Assembly: GCF_000521505.1 (NCBI RefSeq)
Contig: NZ_CP003915.1
Span: forward strand, 2,418,001-2,482,000
Direction of reading: 5' to 3'
DNA length: 64,000 nt
DNA from: Advenella mimigardefordensis DPN7
GTDB lineage: Bacteria > Pseudomonadota > Gammaproteobacteria > Burkholderiales > Burkholderiaceae_B
Part shown: piece after piece, positions 9,315 to 19,417 of the stretch
Numbering within the stretch: the stretch's first letter is position 1
Layout of the letters: the number at the start of each line of letters is the position of its first letter
Notes under the pieces: generated by a model
Databases searched by the model: none
What the model was told of the DNA's origin: nothing
What the model saw: the letters and a program-made list of their open reading frames with translations, nothing else
Position numbers and translations under genes: made by a program

Positions 9315-10286
9315 TTATTTCACCACCACTTTGGCGCTTTTGACAAAGTCTTCGCTCAATGTGACGCCTTGCTTTTCGGCAGCGCCCGGATTAACGAAAA
9401 GCTCCAGCGTTTTGCTTGTTTCGGATGCGATGCTGCCTGGCTTTTCACCCTTCAGGATACGCGCTACGATTGTACCAGTTTGAACGCCTAGATCCTTATA
9501 GTTGATGCCCAGCGCAGCAATCGCGCCACGCTTGACGCTATCGGTATCCGAGGCCACCAGCGGAATCTTGGATTCGTTGCCGACCTTAACCAGGGCTTCG
9601 TAGGCCGAAACCACGTTATTGTCGGTATTGGTGTAAATCACATCTACCTTGCCGGCCAGGCTACGTGCCGCCGTACCCACATCAACCGAACGGGGTGCGG
9701 ATGCTTCAACAAGCGTCATGCCAGACTTGGGCAGCAGCTCCTTCAGACGTTTAACGACCACGCTGGAATTGGCTTCACCTGGATTGTAGACCATACCTAC
9801 CCGCTTGGCCTGAGGCACGACCTGCCTGATCAATTCAATTTGCTTTTCCAGCACCAGTTCATCGGAGACGCCGGTCACATTTGCGCCCGAGGCATCCATC
9901 GACTTGACCAGCTGGGCCGCTATCGGATCCGTGACGGCAGAATACACGACCGGAATGGTCTTGGTTGCCGCGACCACCGCTTGTGCCGATGGCGTAGCAA
10001 TCGCTACGATGGCATCGGGTCGTTCACCGATAAACTGGCGTGCGATCTGTGCAGCGGTGCCGGTATTGCCCTGCGCGCTCTGATACTTCCATTTCAGATT
10101 CTTGCCTTCTTCAAAGCCTTCTTTGGCCAGACCTTCCTTGACACCATCACGCACTGCATCCAGAGCCGGATGTTCAACAATGGCTGTAACAGCAACAAAT
10201 TTGTCTGCAGCCTGGGCTGCGCCTGTAAGCAGCGCAGAGGAAACCAGCGCGGCGGAAAGACAGAAAGTAAACGTGCCCTTGATCAT
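9315..10286 (-). CDS. ABC transporter substrate-binding protein (PF04392, TrpX-like)
   Basis: Periplasmic binding protein of 323 residues. A Sec signal peptide (residues 1-26, ending TGAAQA) precedes two alpha/beta lobes. PDAIVAIATPSAQAV, PVVYSAVTDPI and GMVYNPGEANS are characteristic of the family and line the ligand cleft. It is the first gene of the importer operon and precedes an internal attenuator. Related proteins bind tryptophan, tyrosine or phenylalanine, but this cannot be decided from the sequence. Confidence 0.92.
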   Translation of the reverse strand: MIKGTFTFCLSAALVSSALLTGAAQAADKFVAVTAIVEHPALDAVRDGVKEGLAKEGFEEGKNLKWKYQSAQGNTGTAAQIARQFIGERPDAIVAIATPSAQAVVAATKTIPVVYSAVTDPIAAQLVKSMDASGANVTGVSDELVLEKQIELIRQVVPQAKRVGMVYNPGEANSSVVVKRLKELLPKSGMTLVEASAPRSVDVGTAARSLAGKVDVIYTNTDNNVVSAYEALVKVGNESKIPLVASDTDSVKRGAIAALGINYKDLGVQTGTIVARILKGEKPGSIASETSKTLELFVNPGAAEKQGVTLSEDFVKSAKVVVK

Positions 10287-10443
10287 AACTACTCCTGATT
10301 GACATGTTCGGTACTCGGCGATTCTGTCATAGCAAACCGCTTTGTACCAGTGGTATTAACGAGAATAACAAGACTGGGTGCATATACACAGCATCATCCG
10401 GCCACACAATCATCCGGCCGCGCAGTCCCCTCCAGCCGGTCAC

Positions 10444-11226
10444 CTAAAAACGGACCAAACTGCCGGTCTTGCCATTTTCCTGAAGCAGCGTTCGCAGCCA
10501 GCCGGTAGCCGGCAATCGATACAGGCTTTGTACTCGTTTGGCCCGCTGCCGCAATTGCTCCAGCGTGACCTCCAATGGCGGACCAGTGAAGGCAATGACG
10601 ATACGATTGCCATCAACGGTTTCAGGAAACAGGATCACGCGATCATCGAAAGCACGCCGGATATTGCGTATATTCTTACGAAAACTGCCGTGATGGCCGA
10701 AAAGATTGATGGTTACCACGCCCAGTTCAGCGCAGACGCGCCGGCATCCCTGGTAAAACCGCTCAGATGAGCACACCGGCCCCTGGGCGGTGTAATCGTA
10801 CAAATCCACCATGAGCGCACCGTAACCGTTTTCATTGAGCGGGTCCAGTACCCAGTCATTGGCGTCTTCGTGTACCACCCGGCAGGATGCTGTTTGTCGC
10901 AATTCAAACGCCGATTCGCAAATAGCCGTCACCTGCGGATTCCACTCCACTGTCACGATATCGCTATCAAAATGATGCTGACAGAAACGCGTCAGGGACC
11001 CGGCCCCCAGACCCAGAATACCGACACTGCGATCAGCCGGCGGCGCCAGAAACAGCAGCCAGGCCATCATTTGCTGGGTATATTCGAATTCCAGTTTTTC
11101 GGGACGGGCGACCCGCATGGCGCCCTGAATCCACTCGCTGTTGAAATGCAGGTACCGCACACCCTGAGACTCGGAAATGATAGGCTCATCGTAGTCAGGG
11201 TGTGGTGCTTTTTTCTGGTGCTGCAT
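10444..11226 (-). CDS. spermidine-synthase-like SAM-dependent transferase
   Basis: A 260-residue Rossmann-fold protein of the spermidine-synthase-like group. The nucleotide loop is GILGLGAGSLTRFC where true SpeE has a GGGDGG-type loop. VEWNPQV supplies the acidic residue that holds the SAM ribose, and MVDLYDYTAQGP replaces the aminopropyl-transfer loop. An N-terminal beta domain like that of SpeE is short. The deviations make a genuine spermidine synthase unlikely; methyltransfer or another SAM chemistry is possible. It starts 6 bp after the stop of the thiolase gene and is therefore very likely cotranscribed with it. Confidence 0.78.
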   Translation of the reverse strand: MQHQKKAPHPDYDEPIISESQGVRYLHFNSEWIQGAMRVARPEKLEFEYTQQMMAWLLFLAPPADRSVGILGLGAGSLTRFCQHHFDSDIVTVEWNPQVTAICESAFELRQTASCRVVHEDANDWVLDPLNENGYGALMVDLYDYTAQGPVCSSERFYQGCRRVCAELGVVTINLFGHHGSFRKNIRNIRRAFDDRVILFPETVDGNRIVIAFTGPPLEVTLEQLRQRAKRVQSLYRLPATGWLRTLLQENGKTGSLVRF

Positions 11227-11232
11227 GCGTGA

Positions 11233-12414
11233 TTAAACCCGTTCGAAGATGGCGGCAATGCCCTGCCCGCCGCCAATGCACATGGTTACCAATGCATAAC
11301 GCCCGCCAATACGTTGCAGCTCGTACAAAGCCTTGACGGTAATGATGGCGCCGGTTGCGCCAACCGGATGGCCCAGTCCGATACCGCTGCCATTGGGATT
11401 GACTTTAGCCGGGTCCATTCCCAATTGCTGCGTAACCGCGCATGCCTGGGCGGCAAACGCTTCGTTGGCTTCAATCACGTCCATGTCTTCGATTTTCAGA
11501 CCAGCTTTGGCCAGCGCGTTACGGGTTGCAGGAACCGGGCCAATGCCCATTAGCCGCGGATCAACGCCGGCGTGACCATAAGCCACCAAACGACCCAATG
11601 GTTTTACGCCGCGTTCTTTGACCATGTCACCATTCATCAGCACCAGCGCTGCGGCGCCGTCGTTAATACCCGACGCATTACCGGCCGTGACCGTTCCTGC
11701 CTCCTTGACAAACACCGGTTTCAGGGCAGACAAGCCCTCCAGCGTAATGTCGCGACGAACATGTTCATCGGTATCGAACGCGATATCGCCCTTGCGCGAT
11801 TTCATCACGATCGGCACGATCTGATCTTTGAAATAACCCTGGTCAATGGCGTTGGCCGCGCGCTGATGCGAAGCGATGGCCAGTTCGTCCTGCTGCTGAC
11901 GGGATACGCCGTATTCCCTGGCAACGTTCTCGGCAGTCACGCCCATATGCATTTTTTCAAACGGATCGGACAGCGCACCGGTCATCATGTCCTGCATCAC
12001 GCTGTCGCCCATTCTGGCGCCAAAACGGTGGGCGGGTGCAATGTAAGGCGCGCGGCTCATATTCTCAACACCGCCGGCAATAGCGATTTGCGCATCGCCC
12101 AGCAACAATGTCTGAGCAGCAGATACAATCGCCTGCAGACCGGAACCGCAAAGACGATTAACGTTGAAGGCCGGTGTCCCCTGTGAAACGCCGGCCGTAA
12201 CCGCAGCATACCGGGATACATACATGTCCCGTGGCTCGGTATTGATGACATGCCCAAGCACAACGTGGCCAATGTCGTCACCCGTCACCGCCGCACGTTC
12301 CATGGCTGCCCGGATGACTGTTGCTCCCAGCTCACCAGGGCTTGTATTTTTCAGACTCCCGCCAAAACTGCCAATAGCTGTACGAACACCGGATACCACG
12401 AAAACGTCAGGCAT
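11233..12414 (-). CDS. acetyl-CoA C-acyltransferase (thiolase)
   Basis: Thiolase of 393 residues, the normal length. It condenses or cleaves acyl-CoA units (acetoacetyl-CoA or 3-ketoacyl-CoA). The nucleophile Cys89 is in NRLCGSGLQA, followed by NEAFAAQ, the His motif GLGHPVGATGA and the second Cys in TMCIGGGQGIA. All catalytic elements are intact. The sequence is of the BktB/PhaA/AtoB biosynthetic-thiolase type; the substrate length cannot be fixed. It is read divergently from xthA with a 97-bp gap and is followed closely by the SpeE-like gene. Confidence 0.93.
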   Translation of the reverse strand: MPDVFVVSGVRTAIGSFGGSLKNTSPGELGATVIRAAMERAAVTGDDIGHVVLGHVINTEPRDMYVSRYAAVTAGVSQGTPAFNVNRLCGSGLQAIVSAAQTLLLGDAQIAIAGGVENMSRAPYIAPAHRFGARMGDSVMQDMMTGALSDPFEKMHMGVTAENVAREYGVSRQQQDELAIASHQRAANAIDQGYFKDQIVPIVMKSRKGDIAFDTDEHVRRDITLEGLSALKPVFVKEAGTVTAGNASGINDGAAALVLMNGDMVKERGVKPLGRLVAYGHAGVDPRLMGIGPVPATRNALAKAGLKIEDMDVIEANEAFAAQACAVTQQLGMDPAKVNPNGSGIGLGHPVGATGAIITVKALYELQRIGGRYALVTMCIGGGQGIAAIFERV

Positions 12415-12511
12415 GATAATTCCTATTTTTTATTGAAGAGAAGCGAATCATAACGCATCCGGCATACAATAAAAGCCCGCTGTTTGGGTTCAACGGAAAA
12501 TCAGGATCGCT

Positions 12512-13294
12512 ATGAAAATCGCCACTTGGAATGTTAATTCACTTACTGTTCGCCTGCCGCAGGTGCTGGCCTGGCTGGATCAGAACAGTATCGATATCCT
12601 GTGTATTCAGGAACTGAAGCAGGTGAATGAAAAATTCCCGAAGGATGCTTTTCAGGAACTGGGCTACGACGCCGTCTGGACCGGCCAGAAAACCTATAAC
12701 GGCGTGGCCATTTTGTCGCGTTCTTCGCTCGAAGACGTGATCGTCAACAATCCGCTCTACCCCGATACGCAGCAGCGCCTGATCACGGCCACCTGCCAGA
12801 CCACCGAAGGACCGCTGCGGGTTATTTGCGCCTATTGCCCTAACGGCAGCGCGCTGGATAGCGAAAAATACGAGTACAAACTGGAATGGTATGCCGCGCT
12901 CAACCAGTTCGTTGAAGCACAAATGAAATTATTTCCGAATCTGGCCATTTGCGGTGACTACAACATTGCACCCGAAGATCGGGATGTCCATGCCAAATAT
13001 GCAGGCGATATTCTGATTTCACCGAAGGAGCGCGCTGCCATGCAGGCGCTCAGCGGCCTTGGCTTGTCCGATTCGTTTCGCCTGTTTGAACAGGAAGAGA
13101 AACTGTTCAGCTGGTGGGATTACCGCATGTTGGGATTTCGTCGCAATGCAGGCCTGCGCATCGACCATATCCTGCTCACCGCGCCGCTCGCGCAGCATTG
13201 CACTGCCTGCGTGATAGACAAGGCGCCACGAGGCAATGAGCAACCCTCCGATCATGCTCCGGTTGTCGCCACCTTGTCCTTATCGTTTGCCTGA
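12512..13294 (+). CDS. xthA: exodeoxyribonuclease III
   Basis: AP endonuclease and 3'-5' exonuclease for base-excision repair, 260 residues. The start MKIATWNVNS supplies the metal-site Asn7. Glu34 is in CIQELK, followed by CGDYNIAPEDRD and the C-terminal SDHAPVVA with the catalytic Asp-His pair. The order and spacing match E. coli XthA. It is a single-gene unit, divergent from the thiolase gene; a terminator on the opposite strand lies beyond its end. Confidence 0.95.
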   Translation: MKIATWNVNSLTVRLPQVLAWLDQNSIDILCIQELKQVNEKFPKDAFQELGYDAVWTGQKTYNGVAILSRSSLEDVIVNNPLYPDTQQRLITATCQTTEGPLRVICAYCPNGSALDSEKYEYKLEWYAALNQFVEAQMKLFPNLAICGDYNIAPEDRDVHAKYAGDILISPKERAAMQALSGLGLSDSFRLFEQEEKLFSWWDYRMLGFRRNAGLRIDHILLTAPLAQHCTACVIDKAPRGNEQPSDHAPVVATLSLSFA

Positions 13295-13325
13295 CTACAC
13301 GGGCGATGTTTGATTAGCCGGAGGC

Positions 13326-13362
13326 AAAAAACAAAGGGCCGGAATATCACCCCAGCCCTTTG
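13326..13362 (-). terminator. rho-independent terminator of the lipoprotein gene
   Basis: Arms CAAAGGGC (13332-13339) and GCCCTTTG (13355-13362) pair perfectly. Read on the minus strand they are followed by six T. It lies 66 bp beyond the stop of the gene at 13429-14001. There is no T-run on the plus strand, so it does not obviously serve xthA. Confidence 0.8.
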
Positions 13363-13428
13363 ATCGCCTGAACACGGCACGCTTAACTGAGCCGCTGCCC
13401 TGGCATTTTTAGTCCTGCGCCCGCAGCA

Positions 13429-14001
13429 TCATTCGCCATCCAGAATCTGGTCTTCAAAGCTGGTGGCCGCCTGTTCGCTGGACATCGGCACATACAATAC
13501 ACCCGACGTAATCGGTTTGCCGATGTTAATGATTGATACCAGACGGTTTTTTTGCGTCACGGCAAAACTCTTGCCGATATTGTTGCCGGTCAGACTGGCC
13601 AGGCGCTGGCTGCCGGACGGAGAAAACTCCAGTTTTACAAACGCCTTACCGGCACTGTTACGCGTAGCAACGGCGTTCTGCAGATCATTGCGGGTCAGCG
13701 TCTGGGTAGGATCTACATAAACAAGCACACCGTTCTGACGCACCGCCGTGAAACCCTGCGTTGGTGTCCGGGCGGCTATATACATAATCAGCGAAGATGA
13801 GGCAACAGCATTTGACGGCGCTGGTGGCGTTGATGTCGCCGGGGTGCGGCCCTGCCCGGATGGTGGCGGCGTGGTAGGCACATCGCTTACTCGGGTGCCA
13901 CCGCCGGAGCGATTCTTGAGCAAGTGATCCATAGTGTCACAGCCTGCCAGGGTCAGCGAAGCAGCGAGTGCGACAAAGAGTGCCCCTCGTTTAATGTGCA
14001 T
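13429..14001 (-). CDS. putative lipoprotein, unknown function
   Basis: A 190-residue exported protein. From the ATG at 14001 it has a clear lipoprotein signal, MHIKRGALFVALAA to LAGC, with a Cys near residue 21. The longer frame upstream would put 30 unrelated residues before it, so I choose this start. A Gly/Thr/Pro-rich linker (about residues 33-65) leads to a globular domain with repeated LxxxIGKSFAVTQ and IINIGKPITSGVLYV elements. I do not recognise the family. A secretion-associated or envelope role is possible, but the sequence gives no direct proof. Its own terminator follows. Confidence 0.8.
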   Translation of the reverse strand: MHIKRGALFVALAASLTLAGCDTMDHLLKNRSGGGTRVSDVPTTPPPSGQGRTPATSTPPAPSNAVASSSLIMYIAARTPTQGFTAVRQNGVLVYVDPTQTLTRNDLQNAVATRNSAGKAFVKLEFSPSGSQRLASLTGNNIGKSFAVTQKNRLVSIINIGKPITSGVLYVPMSSEQAATSFEDQILDGE

Positions 14002-14087
14002 GATCGGTTTCCTTGATTCTGGTGAAAGACTTATGGCGCCATTATAAGATATTGTGGAAAATTCGCATGGACACTTATCCCGCCGTA

Positions 14088-14813
14088 TCACAAAAATCGT
14101 TCATGGCTTTTAAGATAGCGCCATTTGCCCGGAGGCAGGTCTGCCAGCGTGACATTACCCATACGAACCCGTTTCAGCCCGACCACAGTCAGGCCCACCA
14201 TTTGGCACATACGGCGAATCTGCCGTTTCTTGCCTTCCTGCAAAATGAACTTAAGCTGATCGTCATTTTGCCAGCTTACTTGAGCCGGTCGCAGCACATC
14301 GCCGTCCAGCGATAAGCCGTGATTGAGCAACTGCAGTCCATTACCAGCGATTTTGCCTTCAACCCGGACCAGATATTCCTTTTCCACCTCGGAGTCTTCG
14401 CCAATCAGTTGCCGGGCAATTCGGCCATCCTGCGTGAGAACCAGCAAGCCCTGGGAGTCGATATCCAGTCGGCCGGCCGGCGCTAAGCCACGCAAATGGG
14501 AAGGATTGAACGTATGTTTGTCGCGGTCAAACTGCCTATCGGGCGTAATCAGCGTCGCCGCAGGCCGATAGCCATCTTCCGCCTGGCCGGACACATATCC
14601 CACCGGCTTATTCAGAATGATGGTCACCCGCGCCGTCTGGCGAGCCTGGGCCGATTTATCCAGTGTAATAGACTGGTGAGGAAAGGCCTTTTCACCCAGC
14701 GTGGCGACCTTTCCGTCCACGCGCACCCAGCCGCGCTCAATATACGCGTCGGCCTCCCGGCGGGAACACAGCCCCCGCTCGGCAAGCAATTTAGATATTC
14801 TTGTCTTTTCCAT
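14088..14813 (-). CDS. pseudouridine synthase, RsuA/RluF family
   Basis: Converts a specific uridine in ribosomal RNA to pseudouridine. It has 241 residues. An N-terminal S4 RNA-binding domain ([20 protein letters not shown]) precedes the catalytic domain with [17 protein letters not shown], whose Asp117 is the expected nucleophile. EKEYLVRV and the C-terminal [14 protein letters not shown] are also present. The layout resembles RluF/RluE more than RsuA, but the exact rRNA position is not deducible. It begins 86 bp before the lipoprotein gene in transcription order. Confidence 0.9.
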   Translation of the reverse strand: MEKTRISKLLAERGLCSRREADAYIERGWVRVDGKVATLGEKAFPHQSITLDKSAQARQTARVTIILNKPVGYVSGQAEDGYRPAATLITPDRQFDRDKHTFNPSHLRGLAPAGRLDIDSQGLLVLTQDGRIARQLIGEDSEVEKEYLVRVEGKIAGNGLQLLNHGLSLDGDVLRPAQVSWQNDDQLKFILQEGKKRQIRRMCQMVGLTVVGLKRVRMGNVTLADLPPGKWRYLKSHERFL

Positions 14814-14958
14814 TTGATTCCGTTTGCTTACGCAAATTTGCTATAGTGTATTTCTTTGTCCGGACACGCCGGACGTTTTCGTTTGACCGTGGTTATTGCA
14901 AGACCACAATCTTTCCGCAGACGCTTATATTTGCAGGCTGTCATCTATCCCACGACCC

Positions 14959-15528
14959 ATGAAGCATGAACCACATTCACCTGGCTGGCTGAAACGGCCT
15001 CCACCTAAACTTGATCCTGTCCAGAAGTACTGGCTGTCCCGTCCCGGTCCGCTGACTGAGGGCTTGCGCAAACAAGGTGAGGTGCGCATCCGGGTCATTG
15101 GTGAGTTTGCTGAAGTGGTGAGCGCAGACGAAGCGCGGACCATCAGCGTAGCGGCCAACACGGTCGTCTGGGTTCGGGAAATATGCATGTCTATTAACGG
15201 TACGCCCGCAGTCATCGCCCGCAGCATCACGCCGCTGGATGCGGCCCGATCTGTATGGCAGGCAGTACGGCGGCTACGCACACGGCCACTGGCCGATATA
15301 CTCTATCATGACCCGGCTATTGTACGATCAGTGTTCGAATCCTGCATAGCAAAATCGCCGATGCCGATATTTAAGGCAGTCGTACGCTCAGGCCAGCTCC
15401 CCTCTCCTTCGTCGTCCAGATTGCCCACCCGACGTTCGGTTTTCTGGAAAAATGACCAGCCACTACAGGTAACCGAATGCTTTTTACCCGCATTCTGGTC
15501 GCCATTGCTCGTGTACCCGAAGGTTTAG
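14959..15528 (+). CDS. ubiC: chorismate lyase UbiC
   Basis: Splits chorismate into 4-hydroxybenzoate and pyruvate, the first committed step of ubiquinone synthesis. From the ATG at 14959 the protein has 189 residues. RPGPLTEGLR, VWVREICM, ARSITP and the C-terminal FWKNDQPLQVTECFLPAFW are all recognisable, including the catalytic Arg and the Glu in TECF. An upstream ATG at 14896 would add 21 residues with no family likeness. No ubiA follows; glnB converges from the other side. Confidence 0.88.
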   Translation: MKHEPHSPGWLKRPPPKLDPVQKYWLSRPGPLTEGLRKQGEVRIRVIGEFAEVVSADEARTISVAANTVVWVREICMSINGTPAVIARSITPLDAARSVWQAVRRLRTRPLADILYHDPAIVRSVFESCIAKSPMPIFKAVVRSGQLPSPSSSRLPTRRSVFWKNDQPLQVTECFLPAFWSPLLVYPKV

Positions 15529-15568
15529 CGCAGCCAGCAACGATCCGACTTCCTGACCATGGTCAATG

Positions 15569-15600
15569 AAAATACGCCTGCGTATGCAACAGCAGGCGTA
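15569..15600 (-). terminator. probable terminator of glnB
   Basis: TACGCCTGC (15573-15581) and GCAGGCGTA (15592-15600) form a perfect 9-bp stem. On the minus strand TTTT follows directly. It lies about 190 bp beyond the glnB stop, which is far but has no gene in between. The short T-run lowers confidence. Confidence 0.5.
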
Positions 15601-15640
15601 AGAACACATGTGCGGTCCGGCTGATACTTAATGAACTGAA

Positions 15641-15682
15641 TGATTAACGCTTACCGATTAATGATTAACGATTAATGATTAA
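15641..15682. repeat. heptanucleotide tandem repeat, six units
   Basis: Six exact 7-bp steps: TGATTAA, CGCTTAC, CGATTAA, TGATTAA, CGATTAA, TGATTAA. Five share YGATTAA and one is degenerate. It lies in the non-coding gap between the converging ubiC and glnB. No gene start is near, so it is not an obvious phase-variation switch. Confidence 0.85.
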
Positions 15683-15793
15683 AGTGACCTGCTGCCGCCG
15701 CTTGCGACAAATGCGGTCGTTCAGCGCGAAACGATCAGGTAGATAAAGGCAATGTACGTCGCTGCGGCCACAGCCGACCCGGTTTCCCCTGAA

Positions 15794-16147
<354 letters not shown>

Positions 16148-16208
16148 TTACGGGGCCTTGCCCCGCTTTTTTACTGGAAAAGAATAGCATATTTTTTTAT
16201 AAAACAGC

Positions 16209-17867
16209 CTAGAATCGATAGCCGTTCGTTATCGGAAAGCGCCAATCGCGGCCAAACGCGCGCGTGGTGATTTTAGGTCCCGGGGACCCCTGGCGCCGCT
16301 TGTACTCATTGATTCGCAGCAGCCGGGCGACCTTTTCCACGTCTTCCCTGGCCAGGCCGGTACTCACGATGGCTTCCACCGAATCATTATGCTCCATCAG
16401 ATGCTCCAGGATGGTATCCAGCACGTCATACTCAGGCAGGCTGTCCTGGTCGGTCTGGTCTTCGCGCAACTCGGCAGAAGGCGGACGCGTGATAATACGT
16501 TCCGGAATGATTGCAGACTGCGTATTGCGCCAGCTGGCCAGACGATACACCAGCGTTTTGGGGATGTCTTTCAGGGGCGCATAACCGCCCACCATATCAC
16601 CGTACAGCGTGCAGTAACCGGTGGCCAGCTCAGACTTATTGCCTGTGGTCAGCACGATGGCATTGAATTTATTGGACAAGGCCATCAGCAATGCGCCGCG
16701 AATACGTGCCTGCAGATTCTCTTCGGTCGTGTCCTGGGGCAAATCCCCAAAAACAGGCGACAATGCATCCAGATAACTATTGAACATGGGGGAAATGGCG
16801 ATTTCGTCATAGCGCACAGCGAGCCGTTGTGCCATGTCCTGCGCATCATTCACCGAGATGTCGGCCGTAAAGCGCGATGGCATCATGACAGCATGCAAAT
16901 TATCTGCCCCTATGGCATCGACGGCAATGGCAAGCACCACGGCCGAGTCAATGCCGCCGGACAGGCCGATGACGGCTTTCTTAAAAAAATTCTTACCCAG
17001 ATAATCCCGGGTTCCCATCACCAGCGCGCGCCAGACTTCGGCTTCGGCGGCCTCATTTTCCTGCGGTTGCAGGGACACGGCATGGTCAGTCCCGAAAGAC
17101 ACCGGAGCCAGAGCTGCAAGCGCGCCCGACGCGATCTGAACGCTACCCATTGCTTCGCAAAAACTATTGAGTTCAATCACCACCTCACCGTGCCGATCGA
17201 CGACGAAAGAATGTCCATCAAACACCAGTTCATCCTGACCGCCTACCAGGTTGCAGTAGATGGCACTCATGCCGGCATCACAGACGTTCCGGCGAACGAC
17301 CGCCAGTCGCGTCTCGTGCTTGCGCATCATATAGGGTGAAGCGTTGAGAACCAGCAGGGTTTCGGCCCCTGCCTGCCTTGCTGCGGCGGCGGCACTGGCG
17401 AACCAGACGTCTTCGCAGATGGTCACGCCAAATACTTGTTCCCGAACAGTAAAGACCAGTGGCTTGCGGCCTGCCGAGAAATAGCGCTTTTCATCAAACA
17501 CCGAATAATTGGGCAACTCCTGCTTGAGATACGTTCCCAGATTATCACCATTCAGAAACACACTGGCGGCATTGAATGTGCCTTTGTCGTTGCTGACAAC
17601 GTGCCCCAGCACGACGTGCAGATCCTGAAAACCCGACAGCGCTTCCTGCAGTGATTGCAGCGCGGCCTGCTGGTCTGCAAGAAACTGGCAGCGCAACAAC
17701 AAGTCTTCGGGCGCATAGCCTGAAAGTGCCAGCTCTGGCAGCAGCAGAACGTCGTGCCCCTGCTCATGCGCCAATGCCGCGGCCTGGACAATGCGCGCTG
17801 CATTGCCGGCCAGATCCCCGACTTTCTGATTGATTTGTGCAAATGCGACACTGACCGTTGGTTCCAT
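16209..17867 (-). CDS. nadE: NAD+ synthetase, glutamine-dependent
   Basis: Last step of NAD synthesis: amidates deamido-NAD using glutamine-derived ammonia. It has 552 residues from the ATG at 17867, which gives MEPTVSVAFAQINQKVGDL; an earlier in-frame ATG adds only 13 unlikely residues. The N-terminal nitrilase-type glutaminase domain has the Glu in LLLPELALSGY and the catalytic Cys in TICEDVWF. The C-terminal synthetase domain has the PP-loop GLSGGIDSAVVLAIAVDA and ends with a conserved basic tail. It is probably cotranscribed with glnB. Confidence 0.95.
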   Translation of the reverse strand: MEPTVSVAFAQINQKVGDLAGNAARIVQAAALAHEQGHDVLLLPELALSGYAPEDLLLRCQFLADQQAALQSLQEALSGFQDLHVVLGHVVSNDKGTFNAASVFLNGDNLGTYLKQELPNYSVFDEKRYFSAGRKPLVFTVREQVFGVTICEDVWFASAAAAARQAGAETLLVLNASPYMMRKHETRLAVVRRNVCDAGMSAIYCNLVGGQDELVFDGHSFVVDRHGEVVIELNSFCEAMGSVQIASGALAALAPVSFGTDHAVSLQPQENEAAEAEVWRALVMGTRDYLGKNFFKKAVIGLSGGIDSAVVLAIAVDAIGADNLHAVMMPSRFTADISVNDAQDMAQRLAVRYDEIAISPMFNSYLDALSPVFGDLPQDTTEENLQARIRGALLMALSNKFNAIVLTTGNKSELATGYCTLYGDMVGGYAPLKDIPKTLVYRLASWRNTQSAIIPERIITRPPSAELREDQTDQDSLPEYDVLDTILEHLMEHNDSVEAIVSTGLAREDVEKVARLLRINEYKRRQGSPGPKITTRAFGRDWRFPITNGYRF

Positions 17868-17982
17868 TATCCCGCTCTGTTTCTTTTGCAAACTACCGAT
17901 TATCACACAAGCATCTGGAAGGAGCGTCTAAAATACCGCTGATTATTGCAAAATACCGACACTGGACAGATCAGCATATACT

Positions 17983-19395
17983 ATGACAGACAGCCCCAAC
18001 CCAACCAATCAATTCGATAAAAAAGCCCAGGCCTGGTCGGCCCGTTTCTCTGAACCCGTATCCGATTTGGTTAAACGCTACACCGCCTCGGTTGATTTTG
18101 ACAAGCGTCTGGCCCGTTTTGACATTCAGGGTTCGCTGGCCCACGCCACCATGCTGGCAACCACAGGCGTTATCTCCGACGACGATCTGACCGCAATCAA
18201 CAAGGGCATGCAGCAGATTCTTCAGGAAATCGACGCCGGTACCTTTACCTGGTTGCTGGACCTGGAAGACGTGCATCTGAATATCGAAAAACGTCTGGTT
18301 GAACTTATCGGCGATGCCGGTAAACGCCTGCACACGGGACGCTCCCGTAACGACCAGGTTGCAACCGACATCCGCTTGTGGCTGCGTTCAGAAATTGATG
18401 GATCGCTGGAACTGATCACGGCACTGCGCCGTGCCCTGGCACAGGTGGCACTGGAACATCACGACACGATCATGCCCGGCTTTACGCATTTGCAGGTAGC
18501 CCAGCCGGTTACCTTCGGCCATCACCTGCTGGCCTACGCCGAAATGTTTGCCCGGGATGCAGAGCGTCTGGCCGATTGTCGCAAGCGCTGCAACCGCCTG
18601 CCATTGGGCGCGGCTGCACTGGCCGGCACCTCATACCCTATCGATCGCGAGCAGGTCGCCTCACTACTAGGCTTTGACAGCGTTTGCCGCAATTCGCTGG
18701 ATGCCGTATCCGATCGCGATTTTGCCATCGAATTCTGCGCCGCCGTCTCTCTGGTCATGACCCATATTTCCCGGCTGTCAGAAGAGCTCATTTTGTGGAT
18801 GAGCCCGCGTATCGGCTTTATTGATCTGGCCGATCGTTTCTGCACCGGTAGCTCTATCATGCCGCAAAAGAAAAACCCCGACGTACCCGAACTGGCCCGG
18901 GGCAAGACCGGCAGGGTGAACGGTAACCTGATCGGCCTGCTGACATTGATGAAGGGCCAGCCACTGGCCTACAACAAAGATAATCAGGAGGACAAAGAAG
19001 GCCTGTTCGATTCGGCCGATACCCTGCGCGACACATTGACGATCTTTGCCGACATGATCGGCGGTATCCGGGTCCGCAAGCAGGCCATGCGTGATGCTGC
19101 CCTGATGGGTTTTTCCACCGCAACCGATCTGGCCGATTATTTGGTCAAAAAAGGACTGCCTTTCCGCGACGCCCATGAAACGGTCGCCCTGGCCGTACGC
19201 CATTGCGAAGAGCAGCAATGCGATCTGGCCGACCTGACGCTGGAAGAAATGCGCAAATTCAATGCGTCCATTGATAGCGATGTGTTCAGCGTTCTCACTC
19301 TGGAAGGATCGGTCTCCTCGCGGGCGCATACCGGCGGCACCGCGCCGACGCGAGTCAAGGCCGAGGCTGAACGCGTTCTGGCCGAACTGGGCTGA
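17983..19395 (+). CDS. argH: argininosuccinate lyase
   Basis: Final step of arginine synthesis: cleaves argininosuccinate to arginine and fumarate. It has 470 residues. [14 protein letters not shown], the His in [17 protein letters not shown] sequence ([14 protein letters not shown]), and the fumarase-superfamily signature [16 protein letters not shown], carrying the catalytic Ser loop, are intact. It is divergent from nadE (115-bp gap) and ends at a strong bidirectional terminator shared with rlmD. Confidence 0.97.
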   Translation: MTDSPNPTNQFDKKAQAWSARFSEPVSDLVKRYTASVDFDKRLARFDIQGSLAHATMLATTGVISDDDLTAINKGMQQILQEIDAGTFTWLLDLEDVHLNIEKRLVELIGDAGKRLHTGRSRNDQVATDIRLWLRSEIDGSLELITALRRALAQVALEHHDTIMPGFTHLQVAQPVTFGHHLLAYAEMFARDAERLADCRKRCNRLPLGAAALAGTSYPIDREQVASLLGFDSVCRNSLDAVSDRDFAIEFCAAVSLVMTHISRLSEELILWMSPRIGFIDLADRFCTGSSIMPQKKNPDVPELARGKTGRVNGNLIGLLTLMKGQPLAYNKDNQEDKEGLFDSADTLRDTLTIFADMIGGIRVRKQAMRDAALMGFSTATDLADYLVKKGLPFRDAHETVALAVRHCEEQQCDLADLTLEEMRKFNASIDSDVFSVLTLEGSVSSRAHTGGTAPTRVKAEAERVLAELG

Positions 19396-19417
19396 GCCAC
19401 CAATCTGCCCTGGCCCC

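Noticed and set aside
10391..10422. Short direct repeat ATCATCCGGCC
   Set aside because: Two copies of a short GC-rich word with no context; likely chance.
15728..15793. Hydrophobic minus-strand peptide (AAATYIAFIYLIVSR) just beyond glnB
   Set aside because: No good start codon and a stop closely upstream; only about 16 codons.
16389..17339. Open frame of 316 codons on the plus strand
   Set aside because: Lies wholly inside nadE on the opposite strand, with typical shadow composition.
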